Positions 47,601 to 60,035 of a DNA stretch of 64,000 nucleotides are shown one piece after another. The notes below the pieces were generated by a model. It was given only the letters and a program-made list of their open reading frames with translations, was not told the DNA's origin and made no database searches. Source of the DNA: Hymenopellis radicata (lineage: Eukaryota > Basidiomycota > Agaricomycetes > Agaricales > Physalacriaceae); the NCBI GenBank assembly GCA_015501595.1, contig JADNRX010000003.1:186001-250000 (forward strand). Direction: 5' to 3'. The first letter of the stretch is position 1; the number at the start of each line of letters is the position of its first letter. Position numbers and translations under genes: made by a program.

Positions 47601-47875
47601 AAGCGCGAGATTAGTCTCAACCAGCATACAAATGTCAAGAAAGTTTACCATTGAGCGCTGGGCGTTGCTGGAGTGTCTCTTTCGGAACAGTTTCGCATGG
47701 GAATGTCGAGTGCCATGGTATACAAGCACCGGGGAGTCTTCCGAGTCAGACGCGGTTTCGTTGATCGTCGAGCTATCGGAATGGAAGCATTGACAACAGT
47801 GGTGGTGGTGGCGAGGTAGAGTTATTCTCCGCCGTGGTACGTGGCGCATTCGCAGGTGGTTGGGTAGGCATACGG
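44650..47875 (-). pseudogene. DUF6535 multi-pass membrane protein (frame-broken)
   Basis: The N-terminal domain is DUF6535: VWKTYMDESTKFDVDMVENW, RDGLDMLLVFAALFSGVVTT, then hydrophobic segments SLWFTSLVLSLTTTLIAVL, VPLIIGLLPILMHVALGVFL and NILPLFYTNCPYKTPL (at least four membrane helices). A long C-terminal part without known domains follows (Ser/Asp/Glu-rich stretch SFEAASSSSDDGSSVSETSS, later SLLIAHL/QNRLWRLGEMFKGG). An intron is clear between LLVF and AALFSG. The frame changes at about 47236, 46150, 45048 and near the N-terminus at about 47560; several can be repaired by one base. The start is probably near 47870 (MPTQPPANAP). Either a pseudogene or a gene hit by several consensus errors. 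Exact ends are approximate. Function of DUF6535 proteins is unknown. Confidence 0.65.
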
Positions 47876-50178
47876 AGGAGAAAGCGGTTAGTATCACACG
47901 CCTGACAGATACCATCATCCCTTATACTCCGGCCATACCCACACTCACCCTGGGCCAACAATAAAATGGATGCGAGGACCTCGACTACGAGACCTAATTG
48001 TTACCACTGTTTATGCGTCGGACGCCACAATGAAAGACAAAAAAGAGGACAATAGTACCTAGTATGTCATTCTGTTTTCAGAATCTGTTAACACAAGAGT
48101 AAATTAATCATATCAGCTAGAGTCGGGGAAGTAAGAGTAAATCGATCATATCGTATAAAGTCGGGGAAGCAGAGGGATTTCGAGATGCTGAAATCTGAGA
48201 TAGTGCGCGTCGCGGCGTCATGGTCTGCAACGATTCGCCCAGGTGAGGAATGACTGCCCATTCAATACAGGACCGCCGCCGCCGCCGCCGCCCGGTCTTC
48301 GGGCCTTCTCGTAGTAGTCCGTTTCTATGTCGTCTCTCGTCATGGCTCTGTGGCGTAGTCAACACAGTATTCAGAAGAATTAAGAATGCACCGACGGTCC
48401 AATTTCCTGCGCCAGTATATCGAATTGGGAGGGTGTGAGGGTAGATGTCTCTAGGGCGATGTTGGATATCCAGGTCTGAGCTTGACCCTCTGACATTGAA
48501 GGTCTCTGCCTTCTCTTTCTATTCTTCTTGGCCATCGCCGGGATGGTATGGGGTACGGATGAGCGAGAATGTTTAAACAATCAGCCATACTACCTATAAG
48601 GAGGAGGAACAAGAGCACAGAACAAGGGCGGGAGAGGCAGCTAGAAGTATAAGCAAGCAGTATCAGTTGGGAACAAACCAAGCGGATTCAAGACTGTTGT
48701 CGGGATACATGATTCGTACTACAAGGCGGAGCACGGTATGAAGGTTCAGCTTGTTCTGGAAAAGGAAGTAGTGAGTGCTTATTCTCAACGTTGTACCCAG
48801 ATGCGTACAATGAAGAGTGCCCCATCCAGTTTTCGCTTCTCAGTCTGCCCAACAATATACGCCCTGCATTATCAACGCGCGCACAAGGAATTCAAGAGAA
48901 AACTTGAGGCTTAGAATCCTGACATGATCGGGAGAATTGAAGAGAAAATGCGCCACACATTGCGAGTAGCAGGCGAAGAGTTCCAACGCGTACAAGTTAT
49001 CGGTGCCAGTCATCGGCATCGGAGTGTCATTGTTGTCTTGGTGTGCTGCAAGAGATGCGACAGACTGGAATTGTGGCTCGGTAGTAACAATATTGAACCT
49101 GATTGGCGCTAGACATTCATGAACCGAGCGGCATGTCCGAGTGAGATATCCGTGATGGAGCGTGAGATGAATTTGTACGTCCAGATCCAGTTAACGATAA
49201 AGGACAAAAAGTGGGGCGAGGTCAATACCAGGGAGGCGGAAGAGAAGAACAATAACAAGCCTGGTCACATTCCCATGAATACGGCAACATCAAAATGCGG
49301 CTGTGTAGGTACCGTACCGTTTTCATCAACATGATGGAAAGGAACCACAGAAGGTATCTGAGCGCTGAGCATTCGCTTTTGTTGACATTGCTTGAGCAAG
49401 GGTTGACACGGCCGAGATGATCATGCCACGGAGACAACTGGTCTCAACTGGTCAACATAGGTGTTAGGATACAGGCACGTAGATCATGCAAAAATGGCCA
49501 ATAATGGAAAAGATCCTTGGGGAGTAATGGCGAATAGTCATTCTGAGGACGCAAATCTAAACGTAGCATGAGTCGTTATGGGTGGGAAATCGGTGCACAC
49601 CAAAGAATTTCTCACTAATTTGCTTGTAGTCCTCTTGGATATTCGGTTTGGAGTAGAGGAGGGCGGCGCGACATCGTAGCACCGTCGAGTTTGCCAGTGG
49701 GTGATCGGCTTCGGACCGGACGCTGCCGCTATAACACGCGACGTCAATCATCTTCTCTCTTATTAGTAAGTAGCTCTAAGTAAACAATTCACCGCGTAAA
49801 AACGCAGAAAAAATCGTCCTTGAGATCCTTCATTCGCTATGGAGGCTCCTGAAGTCAGACCACCGTCAACTGCGATTGTACTGAGTCGTCTCTCGATGTG
49901 TGAATTCAACTCTTTGTGTTCTATCCTTTAAGAAAAGGATAGGTGTCCTCCCGACATCGAGTGCTGGCGTCGGTATCGCTCCACGAGTTACAAGTCTACA
50001 ATTTTATTACTCCCGTCGTTCGGCTACACTGTATAGACATAATATAAATGAAAACAAGAAAAGCAAAAGGACGAAAACAACAATGAACCGATGCGCGCCG
50101 TAATGTGAATATTGGGATCCGTAAAACTAGTGTGTCGTGAAATGTAAAATCATGAAAAAGGAGGCACGATGTCTCTAT
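47876..50178. other. Long intergenic region
   Basis: About 2.3 kb without a convincing gene. A CCG trinucleotide run occurs at about 48276-48293. A minus-strand ORF at 48383-48540 begins MAKKNRKRRQRPSMSEGQ and could be a small basic protein, but it has no recognised homologue in memory and no splice support. The rest is AT-balanced sequence with short ORFs only. Confidence 0.4.
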
Positions 50179-53100
50179 CTAAACGCCCGGCACGAATGGA
50201 GTGAGGCCCGCTGCCTGTATTTTCCCCGGGTCCTCACCGTTGAGCAGACCGATGAGATTTATCAAATCGCGGCGGACGTCGTCGCCGACCTGGTCTGTTT
50301 GATTGGGGTCGAGCACGACGGCGAAGACGGCCAGGAGGGTGTCGAGGTAGGGTAGCAGGGCGGCGGAGTGGGTGTTGAAGAGGTGGAAGATGCACCGGAA
50401 CACGGGTCGGTTCTCCAAAAAGTCGTTCTTCAACGGCAGTGCGCTCAACCACAGCGGAAGAACCTGTTCCAGCGGAATAGCACCTGTGTTGCGCACAATC
50501 AAGCGCGCGACGGCTCCGGCGGCGTTGTCACGGGCGTTAAGGCGCGCTGGCGGGGAACCGGCGGCAACGGTGAAGAGGGGTTGGAGGGCGGCAAGGAGTT
50601 GCATGTATTGGGGAGACAGGTCCATTCGGGAGTGTTCGACGAGGAGACCCAAGCCGAACGCTGCGTTACTGAGGACTTCGGGATCCTCATCACTGAGTGC
50701 CTTATAGAACAGTTCTAGCAGCTGCTCAGAAGAAGGTGTCACGGCTCCCTTCATGCCAGCTATGATTTCGGCCAAACATCCAATTGCGGAGGAACGGTCG
50801 CTCAGAGATCGACCTTTTTTCTAGAGAAGCAAAGTGAGAATGCGTGCGGAAAAGGTTGGCGGACGAGACATACATAGAATTTGCTGATGAGAGGGAAGAA
50901 TGTGTTGAAAGCGGGGGCGAAGTCAGCACCAAGGATGTTGGCCAATGCGGAGACAAGGTCGCCAGCAGATGAGATCAGAACAGAATCGTATTCTGCTTGA
51001 TCCTCAGGTGCCTCATCAGCTTCATCCTGGTCGGGGTCTTGCTGACAGAATGCCTTCTGTTGGAGAATTTGGATTGCGATCTCAGAGACACGGTCGAGAT
51101 CTGTCAAAATAGATGAGGAACTGTTCCGACAGATAGGCGAGCAAAATCATACATGCATCGACCAAAGCCGGGCCAACCTTATTCATGGTCTCCGCCAATC
51201 CAACGCAGAGCGCAGAAACAACAGATCTGAAAAAAGCGTAAGTGACCAGAACGAAGGATCATACAAAGTAGAAGGTCAGAATAAAGAATAAATAGTCTCA
51301 TGCGCAGTGCGTCGAAGTGAGCTGAGTTATAATTTTCATCACATAGTGAAGGAAAGTTTCCCAAGAGGTTTAGACGAACACTTACTTGTTATCCTCAGTC
51401 ACGTACATGTCCAGGAGATGACCCATGACATGGTTGATCAGGTCACGAACAGTGGCGCTAACGGGAACTTGCTGAGAGAACATGAGCGTCGCACAATCGA
51501 GGAGGAAGCGCACTCACCACGACGGCACCCGGTACCCAATCAGCATGGTCACTCAACTCATACAGAGTTCGGAGAATCTCAAGCAGAGAGTCCATGCGCT
51601 CTTCCTGATACCCTCGTAGTAGTGGTTGAGCAATTCGGTAAGCTCCAATGAGCAAGGCTCAACGTAGGGGAAGAAGTGATTGCGAGTGGCGTTGAAGAGT
51701 GTACCAATGGTATCAGCAGCAATCTCCTTCTCAACAGCGATGGCACTGTTGACATCCATCATTTTATCGAGGTCGATATCCTCCAACTCGATACCCTCTT
51801 TGCCGTCATCGTCAGCAATGGTAATGGCATTAGATGGGGATGAGCCAGAGTCGAAGGCGGCGGCGGCGTCATTGACAGAGACTGATGAGATGTTAGGTAA
51901 AGGAAAACGTATGTACGCAAGATGGCTTACAGTCGGTGCTGCCCTCGTCCTGCTTGCAGCTCTGCAACAAAGGAGGGACGACTTGAGGAAGGTAAGTAGC
52001 GAACTCCTCGCCGAAGACACGGGCCATGACACCAAAGAACAAGAAGCTACACTCGCGGAGCCGAGCGCTGTCCATCTCAATGCCTTGGAAAGCCTGCTTC
52101 ATCATATCAGGGAAGAAGGGGCGGAAGACGTCCTTTCCAACGGCCTCAGCAAAAGTGCCGATAGCGTCCATGGTGATGCCGCGGAGCTCAGTCTCTTCAC
52201 CCTCGCCGGTTAGGACGAGGAAGTGCTGGAGGCGAGACATAGTGTGCTCGAAGTAGGGGAGGAAGCCCTCGCGAGCGGCATGAGCAGCACTGCCAATAGC
52301 ACCGGTGACGACCGCTTTGACGGGAAGAGGCGCAGTCTCGAGGAGACCAGCAAGACGCTCCATAATCAGGTGAAGGTATTGGTCAATAACATCGTGCAGA
52401 ATCTCCAAGAGCGCGTCGAGAGCAGTGCACGCAGACCGTTGGGTAGGTTCGTCGTTGATGAGGTTCATGATGGCAGGGACAAGCATGGCGTGTTTGTTCG
52501 AACATTCCTCCTCCAACCATTCACAGAAGCAGCTAACAGCAACACAGGTGGCCTTGCGAACACCAGCGTCACCGTCCTGAAGACCAGCCTCAACCATAGG
52601 CCAGACCTCTCCCATGTAGTTCGACATGTATTCACTGCAACCCTCGACAGCAACACCGATGGCGAGCATCGCACCACGCCTGTTAGCGGCATTGGGCGAA
52701 GAGAAGTACTGAACGATCAAAGTACGCAGCGAGGGGAAAACTTGACTGGGTGGGAGGTTGGTTGACAGACCGTCAATGATGCGGAGAGCAGACTGTGAGA
52801 GACCGTTAAGTACAACGGTCCAAGCCTCAAGTGAGTACGTACGCGTGAAGGCGCGTCATCATCGACATCTTCAGGTTCCTCCTCAGTCGTGATGGGCATA
52901 AGACGCTCCAGCATAACGGGCCCAAGACCAAGACTCTGGAGCTTCGACTTTTTGCTATAGCGATATTGAGTGACTAGAGTACAGCCAAAAGAGATACACA
53001 TACTACTGCACGGTCCAGTTGAGGGCATTAAGAGCGAGGATGCGAAGATCCTGGTCGAAAGAGGTTGTTCCTCCGCATCGAAGGAGGAATTCAACGAGAT

Positions 53101-54251
53101 CGGGGATGCTTTTGCTGAGAATAGGGACTTCCTATGACGCGACGTCAACACGGGCAACAGCAAGTCAGCAATGGATACCAACAAGGATAAGAAGTGTCTC
53201 CAGGACGTCGAAGAGGTGTCGGGCACCGACATCATTGTTGGCTTCTACACATTGGCCGATGACTTGAATCATGGACGGGAGAATGCTTTGGTACATGCCC
53301 TGTACAGCAATGAGCGACAGCGATAAAGCAGGGAGAATGGTGTTACAAGTTCAGACTTGTCATCGGAATCAATATACTGCGCGATAACGCCAAGGGCCCT
53401 GTAAATGAGTTAGTCTGGCACCCGACAGGGCGCATATAGTCAGGCCTACCGAACAGTCGTGATCCGGACCTCGATTGACTCGGGATCGCGGATGGTTTGG
53501 TCGAAAAGCTTGAAGAGCTCAACCAAGTGCTCTTGGAAGCCTTCGCATATATTCTCAAGAACGGAAAAGAGCATAAACATGCCAATTTCACGCTGCAGAG
53601 CAACGGAGGAGGTGGCTGCTTGGTGAAGGGTGGGAAGGAGGTTCGGCCAAGTACCCAGGGGTACTTCGATGGACGCGATGGCGGCAAGGACACGTGAAGC
53701 GGCGTTGCGAACAGTGGAGCTACGTTTGCGCGTTGAATGAGGGCATCGATTGACGCGATGGAATCAGTGACTGACCTTGCCTCCTTGATGATAAGTTCGG
53801 GAAAGCTAGCCTTCATTTGTTCTCGTCCATCCTGGGGAACGAGGAGCCACAGCTTGCCACTGTCATAGTTGACACGTTTTCGGAGCTCAACAGCTGCGAG
53901 TTGACGGATCTACAACAGGATAAAGTATGTTTACAACAAGGATACGCATGACCGAAATGAAAAACACGCACCGGTGGCTCAGGCGAGCTCGCGATGATGC
54001 TCGCGAGAGCGGGGATACACGATGGGTTTTTGTAGTACTCAGTGTTGAGCTGAGCAGTGGCCTATTGCAATGGATGACGATCAGAAAAAAATCGAGGTAG
54101 GTGGCGAAAAAAATACATACAGCCTTAAGCTGAGCTGTGTCAGGCGAGAGGGTTTGGAGGAGTAGATTGTGCAGGCCCTGCGCGAAATTTGGCTGCAGAA
54201 CCGATTAGCGTCGTGGGCACCGGTCGCAGCGGTTGAATCACTCACGTCCAT
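50179..54251 (-). CDS. KAP123: Importin-4 / karyopherin Kap123
   Basis: A beta-karyopherin built of HEAT repeats that carries ribosomal proteins and histones into the nucleus through RanGTP-regulated binding. The first coding exon is only six bases (ATGGAC, 54246-54251), then 54121-54192 (PNFAQGLHNLLLQTLSPDTA, QLKA) and 53972-54061 (ATAQLNTEYYKNPSC). Further readable parts are QLAAVELRKRVNYDSGKLWL, LVELFKLFDQTIRDPESIEV, YFSSPNAANRRGAMLAIGVA, GFLPYFEHTMSRLQHFLVL, an acidic loop (ELEDIDLDKMMDVNSAIAVE), FYKALSDEDPEVLSNAAFGL, and the end GLLNGEDPGKIQAAG. About ten or more introns. The frame slips by one base near 51596 (EGIRKSA to MDSLLEILRTLYELSDHAD). For an abundant transport factor this is probably a consensus error. 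Individual internal exon ends were not all fixed. Confidence 0.9.
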
Positions 54252-54664
54252 CGTTGCGGCGGGCGGGAGGGATGGAGGAAAGAGGGAGATGGTGGGAGGG
54301 AAAGATGGTGCACCAGATGGAGATCAAAATAAAAAAATTTGTGACTGGAAATAGCCGGAACGTGACTGGAAGGGCCGGCAGCGAGCATTTTCCCACGACG
54401 CATGTCCTGTTCCGTTCATGCGCCTTTGTTCGCGATCTTAGCTCAAAATGCAACACTCGACAGGCTTATTGTTGGTTGCCGTCCGCTTTGCTTCGCTTTG
54501 TTTCAAGTTATCACGAGCTCTGTGCATTGGCCTATTAAATGGAAGCATATACTAGTCCTCTCATGGTTAACAATGGTCTCTTTGTGTCACTGATCCCCCG
54601 CATTCCCTGTACCCTGCCATTGTTAGCTCGACTTGGTCTATTTCAATAAAGGTGACCGAAACCA

Positions 54665-54672
54665 CTATATAG
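54665..54672 (+). promoter_or_regulatory. TATA-like box upstream of the small basic gene
   Basis: CTATATAG lies about 106 bp upstream of the ATG at 54778, a usual distance in basidiomycete promoters. Sequence match only. Confidence 0.35.
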
Positions 54673-54777
54673 CCTCACTCATCTGCTGGTCGCCTGATAC
54701 TCGTCTTGAACCTCACCCTGCCTATTTAACCTTCCAGCCACTCATTTGATTCACACCAACTCACTTCAAAACCTGCA

Positions 54778-55277
54778 ATGCTTTGTGCTCCTTTCAGTCG
54801 ACCCTCTAAACGTCGCACTCCTTCTTCCCGTCGTCGTTCGGTCAAGGCCAAACTTAGGTGAGTGCCACAATCCGCACTAGAGAGCACTTCCCATGTCATC
54901 GCTCTAGGCGCTATGATCAAAATGCTCGCCGTCCATCAGCGGTCGAACAGGCTACTCCACTCAGGTCATCCCACAAAGAATATGGAATCCTTCGGAGGCT
55001 TACGCTCCTCTGGAAGCGATTGACGCGCCCTTCTCGTCCGAGGCAGTCGCGCCGCTTTTCCTTCATTCCTCCCGGCTTCGACATCGTTCCTGTTGGCAAA
55101 AAGAACAGGGCTAGGTCGATGTCGTTGCGGAAGCGCCGCGCTCGCAGGAATGGCATGATCTTCGACGCTCGTGAGTGCCTTGGCGAACATTCTTGTCTTC
55201 GTCGCTGACGCCTCATAGCTCCGATGTTCTTGCAGAACTTGGAGACCGTTCACGACAATAAAGTTCAACAGGATTGA
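54778..55277 (+). CDS. Small arginine-rich basic protein, unknown
   Basis: Three exons (54778-54857, 54908-55170, 55219-55277) join in phase to 133 residues. The protein is strongly basic, with runs such as RPSKRRTPSSRRRSVKAK, LLWKRLTRPSRPRQSRR and SLRKRRARRNGM separated by the hydrophobic FSFIPPGFDIVPVGKK, and a short acidic end (LETVHDNKVQQD). Several stretches look like nuclear-localisation or nucleic-acid-binding segments. No signal peptide or known domain. Three exons that stay open with consensus GT-AG borders and an upstream TATA box make this more likely real than chance, but the function is not known. Confidence 0.6.
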
Positions 55278-55556
55278 ACATTTACCCTTTTATCATGGAC
55301 TACACGGACTACACACTGCATCTTTTTTGTATAAGCAGACCTTACTTTTGTTGTTGTACGTTCAATAAAACTCCGTCTCAACGCCACAATCTCTTCGAAC
55401 ATCAAGGCGGTAAGGTATTGGTGTATTAAATAGGTATACATGGTGAGTACTTGAGTCTTGATTACACTAATACAATATAAGAGGATACCATGATAGCAAC
55501 AAATCGAAGGGTAGCATAGCACAATGTCCGTAAATAGAAAGCGTGATCTATAGGTA

Positions 55557-56860
55557 TCACTCATTAAGTCGAGGCGACATCTCCCTCGGCGAAGAAGCCA
55601 GTTCCTGCAATCGGAACCACAAAGGAATCATCTTCCACATTTTGTGCCGTTCCCGTGAAGCCCAGGCCTCGAGTGAATGGGCACACGGCTTACACTCGGA
55701 GAAATCTGCGCTCTTCAATTGGCCCAGCTCCTCTGCCACGTACAGAGGATCACAAAATCCCCGTTCGCGATCAAATAGGTAATGCTGGGTGGCGAGATCA
55801 ACCAGCTCTAGAAAGTCCTTCCGGCATGCGGCAGCAGACACGCATATCCCACCCGATGATGTCCTTCGGATGTGTGTATGTGCAGTCGTTTGGGAATTCC
55901 TGATATATTGACTCGTCCCCATGGCTTGTATCAGCGTGGTGATGGTATGCTGGGCAGATTCCTTCCCGAGGCAAAGGCGCTGGATGTCGGATAATGAAAG
56001 TGAGGGCGAAGCACGATATAGAGCCTCGTCTTCTCCGGGTTCAAAGATCTGACAAAATGGATACCTGCAGAGGTCGTAGAAAGCGGAAGGGAGCAGTGAC
56101 GGAGCATCGACTTCATGTGCAAGATTGATAACAGCCTGGTGGTGGTGATGTTTGATAACGCCCAGCAAAAAACAACGAGAAAGAACCCACAATTGGAGAA
56201 GGGTATACCCGGCGATGTGCTGGATCCTGTTCGGTGTAACGTGCATAGTCCTCACGCGCATCCCACCCGGCCAGAGTGGACGGCCAAGCTGTACTGAGAT
56301 GCGCCAGCGCCTTCTCCCGTAAATGATCAATGATGTACTTCGTGGACAGCCTCAATATACCGGAGACAGCCCGGAAGTCCTCTTCCCCGTTGTCCCCAAA
56401 AGTCCTATACGAAACAATCGTTCAATATATCTGTCCGCGAGACTCGGGTATGAATGATACACACGGTCCGTCGTATATGCTGACAAGTAGGCTCTCGACA
56501 TCGAGAGCAGAGTCATGCAGGAAGATAAGTGGACATCCCTCGATGTCGTCGTGGTGATTGGGCTCGTGAGACGCAAGTTGGAACATATCCCGGAAGCATA
56601 CTGAGTGCCGAGCGAGTTGGGACATGTGAACCCGGAAGAGAGTGTTCTCAGCGCGACACACGACACTCCCATCATCAAACCAAAGGTCGTGGTGACGATA
56701 AAGCTCGTGGCCAGTTTCTGGATCTCTCAATATAGGACTGAAGACACTCGTTGATTAAGCTTGGAAGGAATGAAAGAATGATTAACACAGACCTCTGTGG
56801 TCCGCTCGTCGACGCACACTGGTGCTCATCGCTGGTTGAGCATGCCTCGGACGAAATCAT
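55557..56860 (-). CDS. BTB/POZ domain protein
   Basis: Starts at ATG 56860 (MISSEACSTSDEHQCAS). After an intron, SPILRDPETGHELYRHHDLW is followed by the BTB core FDDGSVVCRAENTLFRVHMS, QLARHSVCFRDMFQL, GCPLIFLHDSALDVESLLVS and IYDG. A 39-nt intron then leads to TFGDNGEEDFRAVSGILRLS, TKYIIDHLREKALAHLS, and another intron joins YPSPI to AVINLAHEVDAPSLLPSAFY. The C-terminal half (LSDIQRLCLGKESAQHTITT, YLFDRERGFCDPLYV, MWKMIPLWFRL) is the zinc- or Cys-bearing tail usual in the large Agaricomycete BTB family. BTB domains mediate dimerisation and often bind Cul3; the role of this family is otherwise unknown. The frame is intact. Confidence 0.85.
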
Positions 56861-57824
56861 GGCAGCGATAGTAGCTTGCGGGGCTGCCACAACCTACAGG
56901 TCGGTGAGAGCAGAAGAGAACAAGGGCGCCGCTCATGACACATCTAACCGATCGGATTATGATGATCGGTCGGTCAACAGGTTGCCGGGGCGATTAGATT
57001 ACAGGAACGACAAATAATGCGCACCCAAAACGATACCAGAACGATAATGAATCATCAACAGTAAGATGAAGAGGGAAGTTGCGAAGACAGATTGAACGGA
57101 GAGTGTGGTGCAAACAGTCAGGCGGAAGATTTCGGATCTTTGACAGCTGGTGTCATTCATTTATAACGTTAACGGAATCGGTCAGAGATGCACACTGACA
57201 GTGATTGAAAAAGGAGCCCGACATGCCCCCCAAGGTGTTCGTCGTACATATTTGGTCGAGGGTCTGATAATTTGGGGTACATTTTTGGTCCATGGATCCG
57301 GAAGGGCGAGGTCCGAACGTTGTGTCGTACAGAAAGCCGCGTTGGGTATATAGGTAGGTCTGAACAAATGTGGTTAACCTTGATCCAGTGGTTGATAAGT
57401 GTTTGCTGTGCGTACATTGTTGATGTCCAGGAGCTGGATATCAAGCACCTGCACGAAGAGCTCAAGAACACTTGAAATTGAGTCATGAAAAGGATAGGAA
57501 GTACCTGTTGTTTGAATGTACTTGAACTACATGGACTAGATAGAAAATCATCCAGATTCCAGCTAGCAACGATTTATAAAGCAGTGAGTAGATATACAGG
57601 GGGAAAACGGCGCATTTGGGATATGTAGTAGTAGTAGTATTACACCCAAGAGGTCCCCTCGAGGACTGGATATTCCAGGTATATTCAATCTTTTGATTCA
57701 CAAGCTAAAATCAACCACAGCGTGGTTCACTTGATCCAGCAACTGGTTGATTCTCACAAGATGACTTTCATCAGTCCTCACAGTGCATCTCTACATTACT
57801 CATCTGAAGAAACAAAATATCTAT
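56861..57824. other. Intergenic, no gene seen
   Basis: About 960 bp between the BTB promoter and the DHODH stop codon. Only short ORFs without splice support. Confidence 0.5.
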
Positions 57825-59516
57825 TCAGACGTTATGGGGAGTCATGATTGCAGGTAGTGTTGCGGCGGCCACCTCAGAGTCAGGATCAACAACACCCATC
57901 CTATCTCCGAGCTCGTTCAACAGTCTTTTCAATTCCTCCGCTTCCTTGGTCAACTGCGAAACGGTCGTTTCGGGCGTCGTAGGTTTCGGAGCCTCCTTCC
58001 AGCTCAGTTCATTCACAGCCTTTGAGACGACGTCCGCCCAAGAGACTCCCTCCGTAGCCAGCTTCTTCGTGATCTGATCCTTGATTCTCCGACATGCGCC
58101 AGCACCGTCATACCCAAACCCGGTGTACACCTGTACCATCGATGCTCCCGCTTTGGCGTATTCCAGGGCGTCATCTCCAGATGATATACCTCCGCAACCG
58201 ATCAGGGGAATGGAACTGGGGAGATTTTGGCGCAGAGTCTTGAGAGCACGTAGTGAAAACTCTTTCACTGGTGTACCTGAAAGTCCTCCAGTTTCCGTTT
58301 TGTTGGCTAAAGTCAGCGTGTATAAGCTCACTTCAAATGTATTAATCAAAGAAAACTCACGATGCCGCAAGCTGGATGGTCGTGCGGTTGTTGTGTTGCT
58401 GATAATGACACCATCTATTTTGCTGTTCCGAATGACTTGGGCAATATCAACAAGTTGATCCTCTTCCAAGTCAGGAGCCAATTTTAGAACCAGCTTGGGC
58501 TTTGAAGGAATCTGGTCTCGCGCTGACATGACTCCAGTCAACAGCGCTTCTAACGCATCCTTGTTCTGGAGCCCTCTGTTCTTTGTTAGCTCATAAATGA
58601 CTTCAATGTAACGAAACTCACCTCAGTCCGGGTGTATTCGGACTCGAGACATTGACAACAAGAACGTCAGAGTACGGACCAAAAGTTCGAACACCGGCGA
58701 CAAAGTCATCGATGGACTCGACCGGTGATGTCTTGTTCTTCCCGAGGTTCACTGCCAACATGGAGTCCTTGCGGAACGAAGCGCGGTCGTTGTCTTCAGA
58801 AGGGAACGTCGGGATACGCGCTTTTATGCGCGAGAGAACAGTCATATGCCCTTGAGAAGGGAATCCATAGCGATTTATCAGTCCACCATCATCAGGAAGG
58901 TGGAAAACGCGTGGTTTCGGGTTTCCTGGCTATCATGGTATTCAATGATACATTTTTCGGGGAAACGTAGATGAATACACCGACCTGGGGATTCGGCGTA
59001 ACACTGCCAACCTCTACCCAGCTGAATCCTAGATCAAACAGACCTGGATACCAGTAAAAATGGGTGTAAGGGACCGTGTTTAAACCGCACCGTCGATTGC
59101 CTCGCCATCCTTGTCAAACCCGGCAGCTAGTCCAACAGGATTGGATATCTTCTTTCCCCACAACTAACGCGGCATTTAGAGCAGTACCTTAATTCTCAAG
59201 GCATGCACACCTCAGTTTGCAACCGCTCGTCATCAGCTATTGGATCCTTCGGACCCAGCCCGCTCCTCAACACCTTGACCGCCAATTGGTGCCCTGTCTC
59301 CGCGTTCACCGCATATCTCAGTACCGGTGTAAGAAAATAGCGGTGTAAAGCCGAACGTGCATCAAAGTAGTACACAGCGAACAATCCAGCAGAAAGGGTG
59401 AAAACGGTGGCGTATATTCCGGTGCGAATGGGCGAGGGCGGCGGGGCGGCTTTGGTGAACAGTGTGCGACCCGGCCGCACGCGAAAGAGCTGGCAGGATT
59501 GGCGCAGCGCAGCCAT
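57825..59516 (-). CDS. URA9: Dihydroorotate dehydrogenase (quinone), mitochondrial, class 2
   Basis: Oxidises dihydroorotate to orotate in pyrimidine synthesis, passing electrons from FMN to ubiquinone at the inner mitochondrial membrane. The N-terminal exon (59211-59516) has an arginine-rich presequence (MAALRQSCQLFRVRPGRTLF) and one membrane helix (GIYATVFTLSAGLFAVYYF), which marks the class-2 enzyme; soluble fungal class-1 enzymes lack it. Later exons: NPVGLAAGFDKDGEAIDG, FSWVEVGSVTPNPQPGNPKP, DDGGLINRYGFPSQGH, the catalytic serine loop VVNVSSPNTPGLR, LVLKLAPDL, ISNTTTARP, GGLSGTPVKEFSL and the phosphate-binding IGCGGISSGDDALEYAKAGA. Six or so exons; frame intact. The ATG at 59514-59516 is the first in frame. 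Confidence 0.95.
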
Positions 59517-59899
59517 CACAGTGCCCGTAGCTAAACGTGGAAATGGCGGTTCGTGGTCAAGGACGATTCCGGGCCGACGCGATCGCGACTTGCGTTTCTC
59601 CACCACAACACCTTCAATGCCAACACTGCAAATACTTGACTGGTTTTAACGGTGGTCGTTTTGACGTGGAACTCAATCTGTCAATTCGTCCTCCTGCCAT
59701 ATAGCATCACATTTTCCCAACAATGGACGGCCTGGACTTGAGGCAACTATGCCCATCTTCGTAAACTGCAGGCTTTTCAATCAATTTACGGGCGACCATG
59801 GTAACCGAATGGAACATGTGGCTATCTTTATCGAACCGGATGGAGCCATGTGAACGCAAAAATGTACAGTATATAATCCCCAGTTCAATCTCGGCTCCT

Positions 59900-59906
59900 T
59901 ATAAGG
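59900..59906 (+). promoter_or_regulatory. TATA-like box of the CBM19-like gene
   Basis: TATAAGG about 130 bp upstream of the ATG at 60036, followed by a pyrimidine-rich leader (CTTTCTCTCACCTTC), typical of strongly expressed fungal genes. Sequence match only. Confidence 0.45.
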
Positions 59907-60035
59907 ACTCCTCCACTACATAATCTGGGAGGCTCAGGCGTTCTCTTTCTCTCACCTTCACTTTCATTTCCCCTCGCATTCTTTTCACTTGACGCCGAGC
60001 CTGGTGCTTATTACATTCTCTTCCGACTTTCAGCC

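Noticed and set aside
48276..48293. CCG trinucleotide run as a coding repeat
   Set aside because: It lies in a short ORF on either strand without context; treated as a simple repeat.
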